The notes: a model not told the origin generated them from the sequence alone. A DNA stretch of 64,000 nt from Aquisalimonas sp007126095 (GCF_048323695.1 NZ_JBLWFT010000001.1:744001-808000); one strand, 5' to 3'. Numbered from the stretch's first letter, positions 45,710 to 54,750 are shown. Numbers and translations are program-made.

Positions 45710-46423
45710 ATGGCAAACGAGCAGGCGGCGCAGCAGGTATTCAAGAATGGTCTGAGAGCGATCGCGCCGATGCTCCCGGGCGTGGTGCCGTTCGGCATGA
45801 CCACCGGGATCGCCGCGACCGAGGCGGGCCTGGCCCCCCTCATGAGCATGGGCATGTCGCTCATCATCTTCGCCGGCGCGGCCCAGCTCGTGATCGCGCA
45901 ACTGATCGGCGATGGTGCGCTGCCGCTGATCATCGTGCTCACGGGCCTGATTATCAATCTGCGCATGGTCATGTACAGCGCATCGCTCGCCCCGTATCTC
46001 GGCCATCTGTCCACGCGCTGGAAGGCGGCCATAGCCTATCTGCTCACAGACCAGGCCTATGCCGTATCCATTACCCACTTCATGCACGCAGGCGTGGGTC
46101 AGCATCGCCAGTGGTTCTACATGGGCACGGCATTTCCGCTGTGGGTACTGTGGCTGCTGGCAACGGCGGCCGGGATCTGGCTCGGGGCTGCCGTGCCGCC
46201 AGGGTGGCAGATCGGGTTCGCGCTGCCCCTGGTCTTCCTGGTGCTACTGGTGCCGGTCATCCGTGACCGCCCCAGCGCCGCAGCGGCGCTCACGGGCGGT
46301 GGCGTCGCCCTTGCGGCCCACGACGCGCCCTACCATCTCGGCCTGACCATCGGGGCCATTGCCGGTGTCGCCACGGGGGTCAGCGCCGAACTCGCGCTCC
46401 ACCGACGCAGGAGTTCGCCATGA
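45710..46423 (+). CDS. azlC: AzlC family branched-chain amino acid exporter, large subunit
   Basis: A 237-residue membrane protein with the AzlC signature (AIAPMLPGVVPFGMTTGIAATEAGL near the N-terminus and LRMVMYSASLAPYL in the middle) and about seven helices. With AzlD it exports branched-chain amino acids or analogues. The ATG at 45710 gives a normal soluble N-terminus of about 18 residues; the longer frame from 45587 has no matching sequence. It overlaps azlD by four bases (ATGA). Confidence 0.88.
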   Translation: MANEQAAQQVFKNGLRAIAPMLPGVVPFGMTTGIAATEAGLAPLMSMGMSLIIFAGAAQLVIAQLIGDGALPLIIVLTGLIINLRMVMYSASLAPYLGHLSTRWKAAIAYLLTDQAYAVSITHFMHAGVGQHRQWFYMGTAFPLWVLWLLATAAGIWLGAAVPPGWQIGFALPLVFLVLLVPVIRDRPSAAAALTGGGVALAAHDAPYHLGLTIGAIAGVATGVSAELALHRRRSSP

Positions 46424-46755
46424 GCGCCTTCGCCATCTGGAGCATGATCGTCATCATCGGCCTGGGCACGTTCCTGCTCCGTTTCTCCGGCCTGCAGCTC
46501 CTGGGCCAGGGCAGCATGCCTGACTGGCTGGCACGCACGTTGCGCTACGTGCCCGCTGCGGTCATCGCCGCCATTGTCGTACCTGCCATCGTCCACGGCG
46601 GCCCGGCACCCGGGTTCAGCCTGGACAACACCCGATTGCTAGCCGGACTGATCGCCGCGGCGGTCGCCTGGAGCACCCGCAGCGTGCTGGCAACCCTCGG
46701 TATCGGCATGGCCAGCCTCTGGGCGCTGGAGTGGTTCGCCGGAAACCTGCCCTGA
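46420..46755 (+). CDS. azlD: AzlD family branched-chain amino acid exporter, small subunit
   Basis: A 111-residue protein with four helices and the AzlD marks GTFLLRFSGLQLLG and LRYVPAAVIAAIVVPAI. It is the small partner of AzlC, translated by coupling through the ATGA overlap. The 176 bases after it, before the AI-2E family gene, show no gene. Confidence 0.87.
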   Translation: MSAFAIWSMIVIIGLGTFLLRFSGLQLLGQGSMPDWLARTLRYVPAAVIAAIVVPAIVHGGPAPGFSLDNTRLLAGLIAAAVAWSTRSVLATLGIGMASLWALEWFAGNLP

Positions 46756-46931
46756 TGAGCGAAACCCTGCGCCACCATGTACACTTTCTGACGACGGCGG
46801 CGCGCGACGGAACCGAGCCGTCCGATCCCGGAGGCCCGCGTCCCCCGCGATCCTCGAATGAATGAACTTCCGATGGATCAGAAGTGCCGCGGCGAGCGTA
46901 TGTCATGCATGGCAAGGGTAAAGGGAATCCC

Positions 46932-48095
46932 ATGAGCTCGGAGAAGAGCACGTACATCGACTTCGCACCCGGGGAGCAACGGCTACTCCGCTATACCATC
47001 GTCGCCCTGAGCGCCGTCACCCTGATCTGCACGATCGTGTTCGTCATCTGGGTGCTCGGCCAGATCATCGGCGCCCTGCATGCGCTGGTTTTCCCCCTCG
47101 CGATCGCCGGCGTGCTCGCACTGGTCCTTTTCCCGATCGTGGAGCTGTTCGAGCGCCTGTTTCGCATGAACCGCCTGAGTGCGGTCGTCTCGCTGTTCCT
47201 GCTTCTGTTCGGGCTGTTTATCACGGTGATGGTTCTGGTTCTGCCGGCCGCCGTGAATCAGGGCAGCCAGTTCTTCCAGTCAGTGCCGGAGATGGCCGAG
47301 CGCGGCCATGACAGCCTGTCGGCTCGGTTCCCGAAGGCGCTGCCGATGCTGGAGGACGCCATCACCGAGATGGAGATCCAGTCGATTCTGCCGAATGCGG
47401 AAGAAGCCGCAGATCGCACCATGGCGTACATCGGCTTCCTGGTGGGGCTCGGTTTCGTCCCCCTGTATCTGTTCTTTGCGCTGCTCTCCGGCAGTCGCAT
47501 CAAGGATTACGCCAAGAGCATGCTGTTCCTGTTCACGCAGAAGACCCAGAACGAGGTGCTCTACCTGGGGCAGCTGTTCATCGACTACATCACCGCCTTC
47601 TTCCGCGGACAGCTCACCATCGCGCTGATCATGGGCGTAATGATGGCGATCGGCTTCACGTTCGTGGGCCTGGAGGCAGCGATCTACTTCGGCCTCGCGC
47701 TGGGCCTGCTGAACATCGTGCCTTACCTGGGTTTCATCGTCGGTGTAGTGACGGTGCTGCCCGTCGCCTATTTCCAGCCGGACGGCGGAGCCCAGCTCGT
47801 CATGCTGGTGCTGGCGGTCATCGCGTTCACCCAGCTGGTGGAGAGTATCCTGCTCACGCCCAAGATCATGGCCGACCGCTCGGGCCTGCACCCCGCGCTG
47901 GTGGTGATCTCGATCCTGTTCTGGGGAACCGCCCTGGGCGGCGTGGTCGGCATGATTCTCGCTGTCCCGCTGACCGCATTTCTCGTTACCCTCGGCAAAC
48001 ACGTCAAGAGCAGGCTCTACACCACCATACGACCCGACGATGTCGACCGGGAGATACTCAGCGAAACCATTGGCGACGAGCGCCATCACACCTGA
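46932..48095 (+). CDS. AI-2E family transporter
   Basis: A 387-residue membrane protein of the same superfamily as the product of 13132-14214 but clearly diverged. N-terminal helices (LLRYTIVALSAVTLICTIVFVIWVLGQIIGALHALVFPLAIAGVLALVLFPIVELFERLF), a soluble insert (about 115-175), and the conserved C-terminal block (LNIVPYLGFIVGVVTVLPVAYF, ILLTPKIMADRSGLHPALVVISILFWGTALGGVVGMILAVPLTA) are present. The ATG at 46932 follows AAGGG. It is followed at 44 bases by the DUF883 gene, and the two may share a transcript. Confidence 0.82.
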   Translation: MSSEKSTYIDFAPGEQRLLRYTIVALSAVTLICTIVFVIWVLGQIIGALHALVFPLAIAGVLALVLFPIVELFERLFRMNRLSAVVSLFLLLFGLFITVMVLVLPAAVNQGSQFFQSVPEMAERGHDSLSARFPKALPMLEDAITEMEIQSILPNAEEAADRTMAYIGFLVGLGFVPLYLFFALLSGSRIKDYAKSMLFLFTQKTQNEVLYLGQLFIDYITAFFRGQLTIALIMGVMMAIGFTFVGLEAAIYFGLALGLLNIVPYLGFIVGVVTVLPVAYFQPDGGAQLVMLVLAVIAFTQLVESILLTPKIMADRSGLHPALVVISILFWGTALGGVVGMILAVPLTAFLVTLGKHVKSRLYTTIRPDDVDREILSETIGDERHHT

Positions 48096-48139
48096 CGGGA
48101 TCCGAAACCCGTCCCTGAAGTGACACGGAGGAGACGACC

Positions 48140-48424
48140 ATGGCGACGAAAGAGAGCGGACACCAGACGACCGATCAAGTGGCAGGCAAGGCCCATGAAG
48201 CGGTGGACAAGGCCGCCGAGTCTGCAGCCAGGGCGGAAGAATACGCCCGGGAGCACGCATCGCACGCCGATGAGCGGGTTCGTGAGGCCGCGGCACACGG
48301 CCGGCAGCGCGCCGATGATGTGCTCGACCGCGTGAATACCTACGTTCGCGAGAACCCGTTGATGTCCATCGGCATCGCCTTTGTGGCGGGCGCCCTGTAC
48401 TCGTCGCTGACGCGTCGCCGGTAA
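48140..48424 (+). CDS. DUF883/YqjD-ElaB-like membrane-anchored protein
   Basis: A 94-residue protein: an amphipathic, Ala/Glu/Arg-rich coiled coil (about 1-68) and a C-terminal helix (NPLMSIGIAFVAGALYSSL) ending in RRR. This is the architecture of ElaB/YqjD, which attach to the inner membrane and bind ribosomes in stationary phase in E. coli. AGGAG precedes the ATG. The two following genes match the YqjE and YqjK roles, so this is a yqjDEK-type cluster. Confidence 0.82.
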   Translation: MATKESGHQTTDQVAGKAHEAVDKAAESAARAEEYAREHASHADERVREAAAHGRQRADDVLDRVNTYVRENPLMSIGIAFVAGALYSSLTRRR

Positions 48425-48432
48425 CGCGCGGC

Positions 48433-48900
48433 ATGCAGGACGCCGAAACGGGTGACGCGACCCGGAGCAACCGGCAGGAGGGCGAACCGGAACAGTCCTT
48501 CAGCGATCCAGGCACGGAGAGTGGCGGCTTCGCCGACATGGCGACCCTGTTTGCCCTGATCGGCGCCTCCGTTCGGGACACCGCCCGGCTACTCGGCCTG
48601 GAAACGCGCCTGGTGGTCAAGACCGTCGTGATGATGGTCGTGCTCGGGGTCGTGCTCGCGCTGGTGCTGGTGGGTGTGTGGCTTTCGGTGACGCTTGTTG
48701 TTGCCGCAGGCCTTTACGAATACACCCGCCTCGGGGTGACGCTGAGCGTTGCCGCCGCATCGCTGATCAACCTCCTGTGCGCCGGAGCACTGCTCCTGGT
48801 GCTGAAACGGCTGGCCCGCCGGCTGGCATTTCCGGAGACGCGGCTTGCGGTGCGCACCCTGCTTGACGACGCCTCCCGCACCATGGGTCAACAGGAGTAG
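48433..48900 (+). CDS. YqjE-like phage-holin-family membrane protein
   Basis: A 155-residue protein with an acidic N-terminal tail and two long helices (VVMMVVLGVVLALVLVGVWLSVTLVVAAGLYEY and VTLSVAAASLINLLCAGALLLVLKRL). It belongs to the YqjE/holin-superfamily III type; the role in E. coli is unknown but stress-linked. It starts eight bases after the DUF883 gene and ends four bases before the next GTG start. Confidence 0.75.
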   Translation: MQDAETGDATRSNRQEGEPEQSFSDPGTESGGFADMATLFALIGASVRDTARLLGLETRLVVKTVVMMVVLGVVLALVLVGVWLSVTLVVAAGLYEYTRLGVTLSVAAASLINLLCAGALLLVLKRLARRLAFPETRLAVRTLLDDASRTMGQQE

Positions 48901-48904
48901 CGCC

Positions 48905-49267
48905 GTGTCCTCGCTGGAGCACAGGGTCGCAGAGCAACGGGACGCCGTCATGGCACGGGCGCCGGCCATCCGCACCCATAAGGCGCGGGCTCACGCTGCG
49001 CTACGCCACCCGGCCGTCCTGATCCCCGCCTTTCTCGGCGGCATGCTCGTCGCCCGGGGAATGCCTGCACTGCGTGCACTACCCAGAATCACCGAGCCGT
49101 TGGGGCGCCTGACGAACGAGCTTGGCAAGCTGGACGCCATCGTCAAACTGATCGCCGCGCTGGCCACTACCCTTGCAGGTCCATCCGGCGCTGCAGCTGA
49201 CGATACCAGCGATGCGCGATCCAGCCCGAAGCAAGGAGATACGGCACGCCGCCCAGCACCCACATGA
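48905..49267 (+). CDS. Hypothetical YqjK-like protein
   Basis: A 120-residue basic protein with a GTG start four bases after the preceding gene. A single hydrophobic segment (HPAVLIPAFLGGMLVARG, about 37-55) is followed by a predicted helix (LGRLTNELGKLDAIVKLIAALATTLAG) and an unstructured tail. It fits the third position of a yqjDEK-type operon. The last 101 bases overlap, antisense, the 3' end of the ctaG gene, so the C-terminal tail may be a weakly conserved extension. Confidence 0.6.
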   Translation: MSSLEHRVAEQRDAVMARAPAIRTHKARAHAALRHPAVLIPAFLGGMLVARGMPALRALPRITEPLGRLTNELGKLDAIVKLIAALATTLAGPSGAAADDTSDARSSPKQGDTARRPAPT

Positions 49268-49979
49268 TCAGCCCCGCCAGCTGTTGATCGGCCATTCCCC
49301 GGGCCTCGCCGTACATGGGGGCATCGGCAAAGGTGAGGATGGCCCCCAGGAAGCCGGTATGCATCAGCGTGAACAACACCGCCAGCAACGCCAATGGCGC
49401 CCGCACCGCGCTGCTCTTGAGCACTGCCCACCAGAACAGCCCCGCAGTCACCAGAAAGCACGCATGTTCCAGCGCATGCCACCACGGGTTCTCCACCGCC
49501 ACCATGTAGAAGTGCGGGGTATGCCAGAACCAGATCGCGGCGGCGTGAAGGTAGGCCGCCGTCATGGGCCGCTGCACCAGGGGGAGCGTGATGTTCCATG
49601 GAACCGTGAACAGCCTGCCCGCCCCCGCTGCAAGCTGCTGCAGCGGCCGGCTCAGGACCCATAGCGGTGCAACGACCACCATCAACAGCATGTGCTGGAC
49701 CATGTGCGCGGCCGTGCTCGTCTTCGCCCAGTCGTCCAGCGGCCCGAACAGGGCCAGTGCGCAGACAAGCGCGGTGGCGTGAAACAGAGCGCCGTGAACA
49801 CCTCCCGGCCGGCGCCGCAGCGAACCGAACAGGTAAGCCCCCCAGAAGAGCGCCAACAGTGCGACGCCAAGCAACCCCGCCATCTGCTCATGACCGGTGC
49901 TTGTTACCGGATTGTGTGCCAGCACGCCGGCACTCCATAACAGCAAGCCACAACCGATACCGACAGAGGCTACACGCAT
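49167..49979 (-). CDS. ctaG: Cytochrome c oxidase assembly factor CtaG (caa3 type)
   Basis: A 270-residue membrane protein with seven helices and conserved His residues in STAAHMVQHMLLMVVVAPLWVLSRP and IWFWHTPHFYM, the marks of the CtaG_Cox11-unrelated caa3_CtaG family. It is needed for copper loading of caa3-type oxidases. It overlaps the upstream small gene by ten bases and is the last gene of the oxidase operon. At its 3' end it overlaps the YqjK-like gene on the other strand. Confidence 0.85.
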   Translation of the reverse strand: MRVASVGIGCGLLLWSAGVLAHNPVTSTGHEQMAGLLGVALLALFWGAYLFGSLRRRPGGVHGALFHATALVCALALFGPLDDWAKTSTAAHMVQHMLLMVVVAPLWVLSRPLQQLAAGAGRLFTVPWNITLPLVQRPMTAAYLHAAAIWFWHTPHFYMVAVENPWWHALEHACFLVTAGLFWWAVLKSSAVRAPLALLAVLFTLMHTGFLGAILTFADAPMYGEARGMADQQLAGLIMWVLGGVPYLLASGWIAHRWYRQLQRRMDLQG

Positions 49980-50308
49980 GGCGGATAGACGATGACCGGC
50001 AGGCCCACGGCCAGGGTCGAGCCCGCAGAAACCAAATAGACGCCCACGGCAACCCGTAGCACGAAACGCTGCGCATCACCCGCCGGGGCGAGTCGCCAGC
50101 AACGCCATGCCGCGTAAGCGAGCAGCGCCGTCACCACGAGCGTCAGCATCAGGAGCCCGCCATTGAGCCACGTCAGTGCGCCCTGCTCGGCCGCCGGCGG
50201 AGCCACGGCACAGCCCACCGACAAACCGCCGTAAAGGGCAACGAACCAGAGGCTCCAGATCACCAGGCCAGCGAACAGATGCACGGGATGCGTCCAGCCG
50301 GGGATCAT
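49970..50308 (-). CDS. Small membrane protein in the cytochrome c oxidase operon
   Basis: A 112-residue protein with three helices (FAGLVIWSLWFVALYGGLSVGC, GGLLMLTLVVTALLAYAAW, VAVGVYLVSAGSTLAVGLPVIV) and a Cys near the C-terminal end. Its ATG overlaps the stop of the oxidase I/III gene (ATGA) and its stop overlaps the start of ctaG, so it is fully embedded in the operon. I do not recognise a named family; such small proteins often accompany caa3-type oxidases. Confidence 0.7.
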   Translation of the reverse strand: MIPGWTHPVHLFAGLVIWSLWFVALYGGLSVGCAVAPPAAEQGALTWLNGGLLMLTLVVTALLAYAAWRCWRLAPAGDAQRFVLRVAVGVYLVSAGSTLAVGLPVIVYPPCV

Positions 50309-52824
50309 GCCGGAGTCCCCCACGCCATGGGCAGTAGCAGAAACACCGCCACGCTGAGCCAGAATATCCCGACGGTGTAGACCCAGAACGGCCGCACCAC
50401 CACGGGCTCGTACGGGACATGGCGCCCCACGTAGCCTTTGCCGACCCGGACCGCCTGCAACACCGTCAACAATGCGGCAAGACCACCGTGACCGAGCACG
50501 TAGACCAGCATGACCAGAAGCACGGCGTCATGGGCCAGCGCCGTGGGCGCCAGCGACGCATCCCGGAGCGCCCACAACAGCAGCGCCACATGCCCGCCCC
50601 CCAGAAGGCCCGCCCGCCAGAACCGGCGCTGCAGGCCCTGATCGACACCACGCCGCAGCGCTCTGACAGCACCCTCGAAATCCATCCAGGCGGCCGTAAG
50701 CGCCAGCCCACTGGCAATCACCAGCCACAGCGCGATCTGTTCGCCCTCGGGGACCGACCATCCTGGCGAGGCCGTCCAGAGATACAGCCAGCCGAAGATC
50801 AGGGACAGGTAGAACGTGCCGTTGGCCATCAGCGTCACCACCATCCCCCACAACCCGGGGCCATCGGTAGTGCGCGAGTGTAGGGGCGGGTCGTGAGACT
50901 CGCCATGAACCAGCAGGGCGGCGCTGGGGTGGGCACCGTTCTCCCAGCTCCAGCGCAGCAGAAAGACCAGCGCCGAGACAACACCCACCAGTGCCAGCGG
51001 GTACACGCGGACCAGCAGACTGACGCACACCAGGGCCAGGCCCATGGCAGCGAAAAGCGGCCACCAGGAGTTCCCAGGCAGGTGTATCACGTGCCTGACC
51101 TTGCCGGTAATGGCGTCGGAGCCGTAGATCTCACGCCTGCCGTGCGAAACGTCAGTGAGCCCGTGCTCCCCGGACGCAATGGTGTCGGGCAGTTCCGGCG
51201 ATTCCCATAGCGGATGCCGGGTGCGCAGATCCGGGAGGCTTGCGAAGTTGTACGACACTGGCGGCGTCCCCGTCGCCCACTCCAGCGTATCTGCGCCCCA
51301 CGGGTTCCGGGGCGCCGGGCGCCCGAAACGGAAATGCAGGGCGATGTCCAGAATGATCATGGCGATCCCCGCCGCCATGATGAACCCGCCCACGGACGAC
51401 AGCAGGTTGAGCCAGTCCCAGCCCAGACCGGGCTCGTAGGTGTACACCCGCCGTGGCATGCCGAGCAGGCCGGTGAGGTGCATGAGCAGGAAGGTGACGT
51501 TGAAGCCGATGAACGTGAGCCAGAACCCCCAGTTGCCAAGCACCCGCGTCGGCATGCGCCCGGAGAGGTGCGGCAGCCAGTAGTAGAACCCGGCAATCAG
51601 CGGGAACAGCATGCCGCCCACGAGCACGTAGTGCAGATGGGCGACCACGAAGTGGGTGTCGTGCACCTGCCAGTTGAACGGCACGAGCGCCAGCATGACG
51701 CCGGTCAGCCCGCCGCACACGAACACCACCAGAAAGCCGATGATCCAGAGCATGGGCAGGCTGTACACCACCCGTCCCGTCCACAACGTGGCCAGCCAGG
51801 CGAACACCTGGATCGCCGTGGGCACGGCCACGAGCATGCTCGCCACGGAGAAGAACGCCTGCGCCAGCTTCGGGATGCCGATGGTGAACATGTGATGCAC
51901 CCACAGCCCGAAGCTGATGAAACCGGTGAGAATGATGGCGAGCACAAGCCATCGGTACCCGACGATCGGTCGCTGCGCGAAAACCGGGATCAGCGTGGAG
52001 ACGATGCCCGCGGCAGGCAGAAAGATGATGTAGACCTCCGGGTGACCGAAGAGCCAGAACAGATGCTGCCACAGGATCGGGTCTCCGCCCCCGGCGACCT
52101 CGAAGAACGGCATGCCGACGGCACGCTCCAGCTCCAGCAGCACGCTGGCAAGAATCAGCGGCGGGAACCCGAACACGATCATCAGCGCCATGGCGAGGAT
52201 GTACCAGCAGAAGATCGGCATGCGGCGCAGCGACATCCCGTTGGCGCGGCTGCGCAGAATGGAGACCGTCAGCTCGATACCTGCGGCCATGGCGGAGATC
52301 TCGACAAAGGTGATGCCCAGCAGCCAGAAATCCGAGCCCGGACCGGGGGCGTACTCGGCGCTGCTCAGTGGCGTGTACATGAACCACCCGGAATCCGGCG
52401 CCATGCCCAGCACCATGCTGGAGAGGATGATCAACCCGCCGAACAGGTAGCAGTAATAGCCCAGCGAGCTGATGCGCGGGAACACGAGGTCCCTGGCGCC
52501 GATGAGCTTGGGGATCATGTACAGCGCCATGCCCTCGAGCACGGGAATGGCGAACAGGAACATCATCACCGTGCCGTGCATGGTGAACAGCTGGTTGTAC
52601 ACGTCCGGGCTGATGATGTCCTGCGCCGGCAGGGCGAGCTGGGTGCGCACCAGCATCGCCATGACGCCAGCAATGAGAAAGAAGACAACACCAGTCGCCA
52701 TGAATCGCAGACCGATGGTGGTGTGGTTGACCGCCGCCAGGGAACGCCAGCCCGGGGGGTTCGCCCAGACCCGTTCAAGGCGCTGATGCAGTGCCTGCCG
52801 TTCCTCCGTGCCGGCCTCAGTCAT
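50305..52824 (-). CDS. ctaD: Cytochrome c oxidase, fused subunits I and III
   Basis: An 839-residue fusion. Subunit I (about 1-560) has the heme a ligand in FTMHGTVMMF, the CuB His and cross-linked Tyr in GHPEVYIIFLP, the CuB His pair in WVHHMFTIG and heme a3/a ligands in THFVVAHLHYVLVGG. The Glu of HPEVY marks an A1-type proton pathway. A linker (about 570-640) leads to a subunit-III-like part (about 645-839, GLWGMVVTLMANGTFYLSLIFGWLYLW). It reduces oxygen and pumps protons in the inner membrane. The ATG at 52824 lies within the end of the subunit II gene (eight-base overlap). Confidence 0.9.
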   Translation of the reverse strand: MTEAGTEERQALHQRLERVWANPPGWRSLAAVNHTTIGLRFMATGVVFFLIAGVMAMLVRTQLALPAQDIISPDVYNQLFTMHGTVMMFLFAIPVLEGMALYMIPKLIGARDLVFPRISSLGYYCYLFGGLIILSSMVLGMAPDSGWFMYTPLSSAEYAPGPGSDFWLLGITFVEISAMAAGIELTVSILRSRANGMSLRRMPIFCWYILAMALMIVFGFPPLILASVLLELERAVGMPFFEVAGGGDPILWQHLFWLFGHPEVYIIFLPAAGIVSTLIPVFAQRPIVGYRWLVLAIILTGFISFGLWVHHMFTIGIPKLAQAFFSVASMLVAVPTAIQVFAWLATLWTGRVVYSLPMLWIIGFLVVFVCGGLTGVMLALVPFNWQVHDTHFVVAHLHYVLVGGMLFPLIAGFYYWLPHLSGRMPTRVLGNWGFWLTFIGFNVTFLLMHLTGLLGMPRRVYTYEPGLGWDWLNLLSSVGGFIMAAGIAMIILDIALHFRFGRPAPRNPWGADTLEWATGTPPVSYNFASLPDLRTRHPLWESPELPDTIASGEHGLTDVSHGRREIYGSDAITGKVRHVIHLPGNSWWPLFAAMGLALVCVSLLVRVYPLALVGVVSALVFLLRWSWENGAHPSAALLVHGESHDPPLHSRTTDGPGLWGMVVTLMANGTFYLSLIFGWLYLWTASPGWSVPEGEQIALWLVIASGLALTAAWMDFEGAVRALRRGVDQGLQRRFWRAGLLGGGHVALLLWALRDASLAPTALAHDAVLLVMLVYVLGHGGLAALLTVLQAVRVGKGYVGRHVPYEPVVVRPFWVYTVGIFWLSVAVFLLLPMAWGTPA

Positions 52825-53536
52825 TGCTCTGCAATGCCTCCTCCAGCCAGTCGTCGAAGTCGTCCTGCGGATGGGCTTCCACGGTGAAATCCATGTGGGC
52901 GTGTCCGGCACCACAGAACTCCGCGCACTTGCCCTGGAAGATGCCCGTCTCATCAGCCTGGAGACGGAGCACGTTGGTGCGCCCGGGGATCGCGTCGAGC
53001 TTGCCGGCAAGCCGCGGCACCCAGAACGAGTGGATCACGTCCTCGCTGGTGACGTGGACGTGCACCGGAACGCCGACCGGAATGTGCAACTCATTGTTGA
53101 GCGCGATGCCCTCCTCGGGATAGCTGACTTCCCACCACCAGCGGTGTGCGGTGACGTCGATACGGAGCACGTCCTCGTCCGAGGCCAGGGGCATCATGTT
53201 GTGACCCGCCGGGATGCCGAACGCGAGCAGCGCGGTGATACTCACCAACGGCAGCACGAAGCCTCCGCCGACGATCCAGCGGTTCTGCACCCGCTGCGCG
53301 CTCTCGTCGGTCACATCACCCGGATCCCGGCGCATGGCATAGAGCCACAGCGCCACGACAACGATCAGCACCACGGTCGCGAAGGCGAACATCGCCCACC
53401 ACAGCCAGGCGGCAGACGCAGCGGCCGGGCCGGCCGGATCCAGCGTGGACAGCGGTCCGCCGCATCCGGAAAGCAGCATGGGGATGAACATCAGGCCAAA
53501 TAGGGCTACCCTTCCTGCCAGTACGCGCCCATCCAC
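52817..53536 (-). CDS. ctaC: Cytochrome c oxidase subunit II (lipoprotein)
   Basis: A 239-residue subunit II. A lipoprotein signal peptide with lipobox LLSGC is followed by two helices (about 40-65 and 85-110) and the CuA domain with CAEFCGAGHAHM. It lacks a fused cytochrome c domain, so a separate cytochrome c must donate electrons. The frame is open far upstream to 54178, but the divergent DUF2231 gene lies there; I start at GTG 53536 because it gives a complete signal peptide. Only 30 bases separate this start from the divergent gene start. Confidence 0.82.
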   Translation of the reverse strand: MDGRVLAGRVALFGLMFIPMLLSGCGGPLSTLDPAGPAAASAAWLWWAMFAFATVVLIVVVALWLYAMRRDPGDVTDESAQRVQNRWIVGGGFVLPLVSITALLAFGIPAGHNMMPLASDEDVLRIDVTAHRWWWEVSYPEEGIALNNELHIPVGVPVHVHVTSEDVIHSFWVPRLAGKLDAIPGRTNVLRLQADETGIFQGKCAEFCGAGHAHMDFTVEAHPQDDFDDWLEEALQSND

Positions 53537-53566
53537 CGCGCTCGCCGACCGTGCCGGAGTGAATTG

Positions 53567-54052
53567 ATGAGCCAGGGACCGATCATCAGTCGCATGTCTT
53601 TCCGTGGGCACCCCCTGCATCCGGTGCTGATTCACTTCCCGGTGGCCGCGCTGCTCATGCTGGTGGGCACCGACTTCGCCTACTTTCTGACAGGCGACTT
53701 CTTCTGGGCGCGAGCGGGCCTGTGGCTGGCCGGAGTCGGCGCGCTGGGGGGCTGGATTTCCGGGTTGGCCGGCCTGGTGGATCTGGTCACCGTGGCGCGC
53801 ATACGCCGCTTGATCACGGCCTGGTCTCACGCCGTGATCGCCGTGATGCTGCTCTCGCTGGCGTCGCTCAACTGGCTGCTTCGTTTCGGCGACCCGGCCG
53901 CGTACATCCTGCCGTGGGGGGCGTACCTGTCCCTGCTCACGGCCGCGCTGGTCAGTGCGGCCGGATTTCTTGGCGGACAACTCGTGTACGAGTACGCGGT
54001 TGGCGTCGACGTGGACGAAGCGGCAGAGAAGCACGCGCAGGCCAGGGCCTGA
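53567..54052 (+). CDS. DUF2231 family membrane protein
   Basis: A 161-residue protein with four helices and the family motif HPLHPVLIHFPVAALLM near the N-terminus, with His residues that may bind heme or metal. DUF2231 proteins are often beside cytochrome or copper genes. GGAG lies eight bases before the ATG at 53567. It is divergent from the oxidase operon and convergent with the following CopD-like gene. Confidence 0.82.
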   Translation: MSQGPIISRMSFRGHPLHPVLIHFPVAALLMLVGTDFAYFLTGDFFWARAGLWLAGVGALGGWISGLAGLVDLVTVARIRRLITAWSHAVIAVMLLSLASLNWLLRFGDPAAYILPWGAYLSLLTAALVSAAGFLGGQLVYEYAVGVDVDEAAEKHAQARA

Positions 54053-54075
54053 CGCTCCTCTCCCGGCCTGGCTTC

Positions 54076-54519
54076 TCACAGCGCCCAAGGAGTGCCCTCC
54101 AGCGTGGGCTTCGCCAGCACCAGCCACACGATTCCCGCCATCAGCAGACACAACGTGACTGCCAGAAGCCACGCCCACAGGCCGGTGCGCGCGACTGCAC
54201 CCCGCTCGGCGCGGAGGATGAGCAACCCGGTAAAGGCGTGACAGATCACCATGCCCGTCACCAGCGTCAGCTTGGCCATGAGCCAGACCTCCACCGTCTG
54301 ATCGAGCAGGAAGACCAGTGTCCCGGACATGATCGCCACGAGTGCGGCCGGCGTCGCCACGTGGGTGTGAACGAACCGCGCCAGCGAGGCGTGGTCCGGC
54401 GGCGATTCGCTGATTTCGGCATGTCCGGTGTCCACCGCGGCAACCAGCGCAGGCAGATAGAGCAGCGCGGCTGACCAGAACAGCAGCGCAACGATGTGCA
54501 ACACAAGAACCCAGAGCAT
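54076..54519 (-). CDS. CopD/HemJ-like four-helix membrane protein
   Basis: A 147-residue membrane protein beginning MLWVLVLHIVALLFWSAALLYLPAL. His residues in helix 1 (VLHIVALLFW), in FVHTHVATPAAL and in GMVICHAFTG could bind heme. It resembles the CopD-domain/HemJ group; proteins of this size are common beside caa3 oxidase genes. The frame is open to 54573, but the ATG at 54519 starts exactly with the first helix. It is probably transcribed toward the DUF2231 gene from its own promoter. Confidence 0.7.
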   Translation of the reverse strand: MLWVLVLHIVALLFWSAALLYLPALVAAVDTGHAEISESPPDHASLARFVHTHVATPAALVAIMSGTLVFLLDQTVEVWLMAKLTLVTGMVICHAFTGLLILRAERGAVARTGLWAWLLAVTLCLLMAGIVWLVLAKPTLEGTPWAL

Positions 54520-54603
54520 TCCGCAGCCTTGGTCAGTCCGTGATTTATCCCGGGCTCTCCCCCGGGCCGTCACTACATCGCCAGCTTGCGGCCGATCGTG
54601 GGT

Positions 54604-54750
54604 CTAGCCCTTGCCGCGGTCTTCCAGGGCGCCGGGGTGCATGCGGCCTTCGGGATGGCGCAGCTCCTCCACTTCGCGAACCGGATCCAGACCATCCCGC
54701 ACGAGCACCCGCGCGCGCGCAGCATCTGCAACGATAATGTAGCGTTTCAT
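54604..54750 (-). pseudogene. Truncated host attachment family protein
   Basis: A 48-codon frame with AGGAGG ten bases upstream of its ATG. It reads MKRYIIVADAARARVLV and then VEELRHPEGRMHPGALEDRGKG before a TAG. The first 40 residues match the N-terminal half of host attachment family proteins (VADAARARLF.., LVHPEGR..), which are normally about 140 residues. The C-terminal two-thirds are absent, and the bases downstream do not restore it in another frame. It could be a decayed copy or a short expressed peptide. Confidence 0.6.

Noticed and set aside
53537..54178. Extension of the subunit II gene by over 200 codons upstream
   Set aside because: It runs antisense through the DUF2231 gene. A lipoprotein signal peptide beginning near 53536 explains the real N-terminus.
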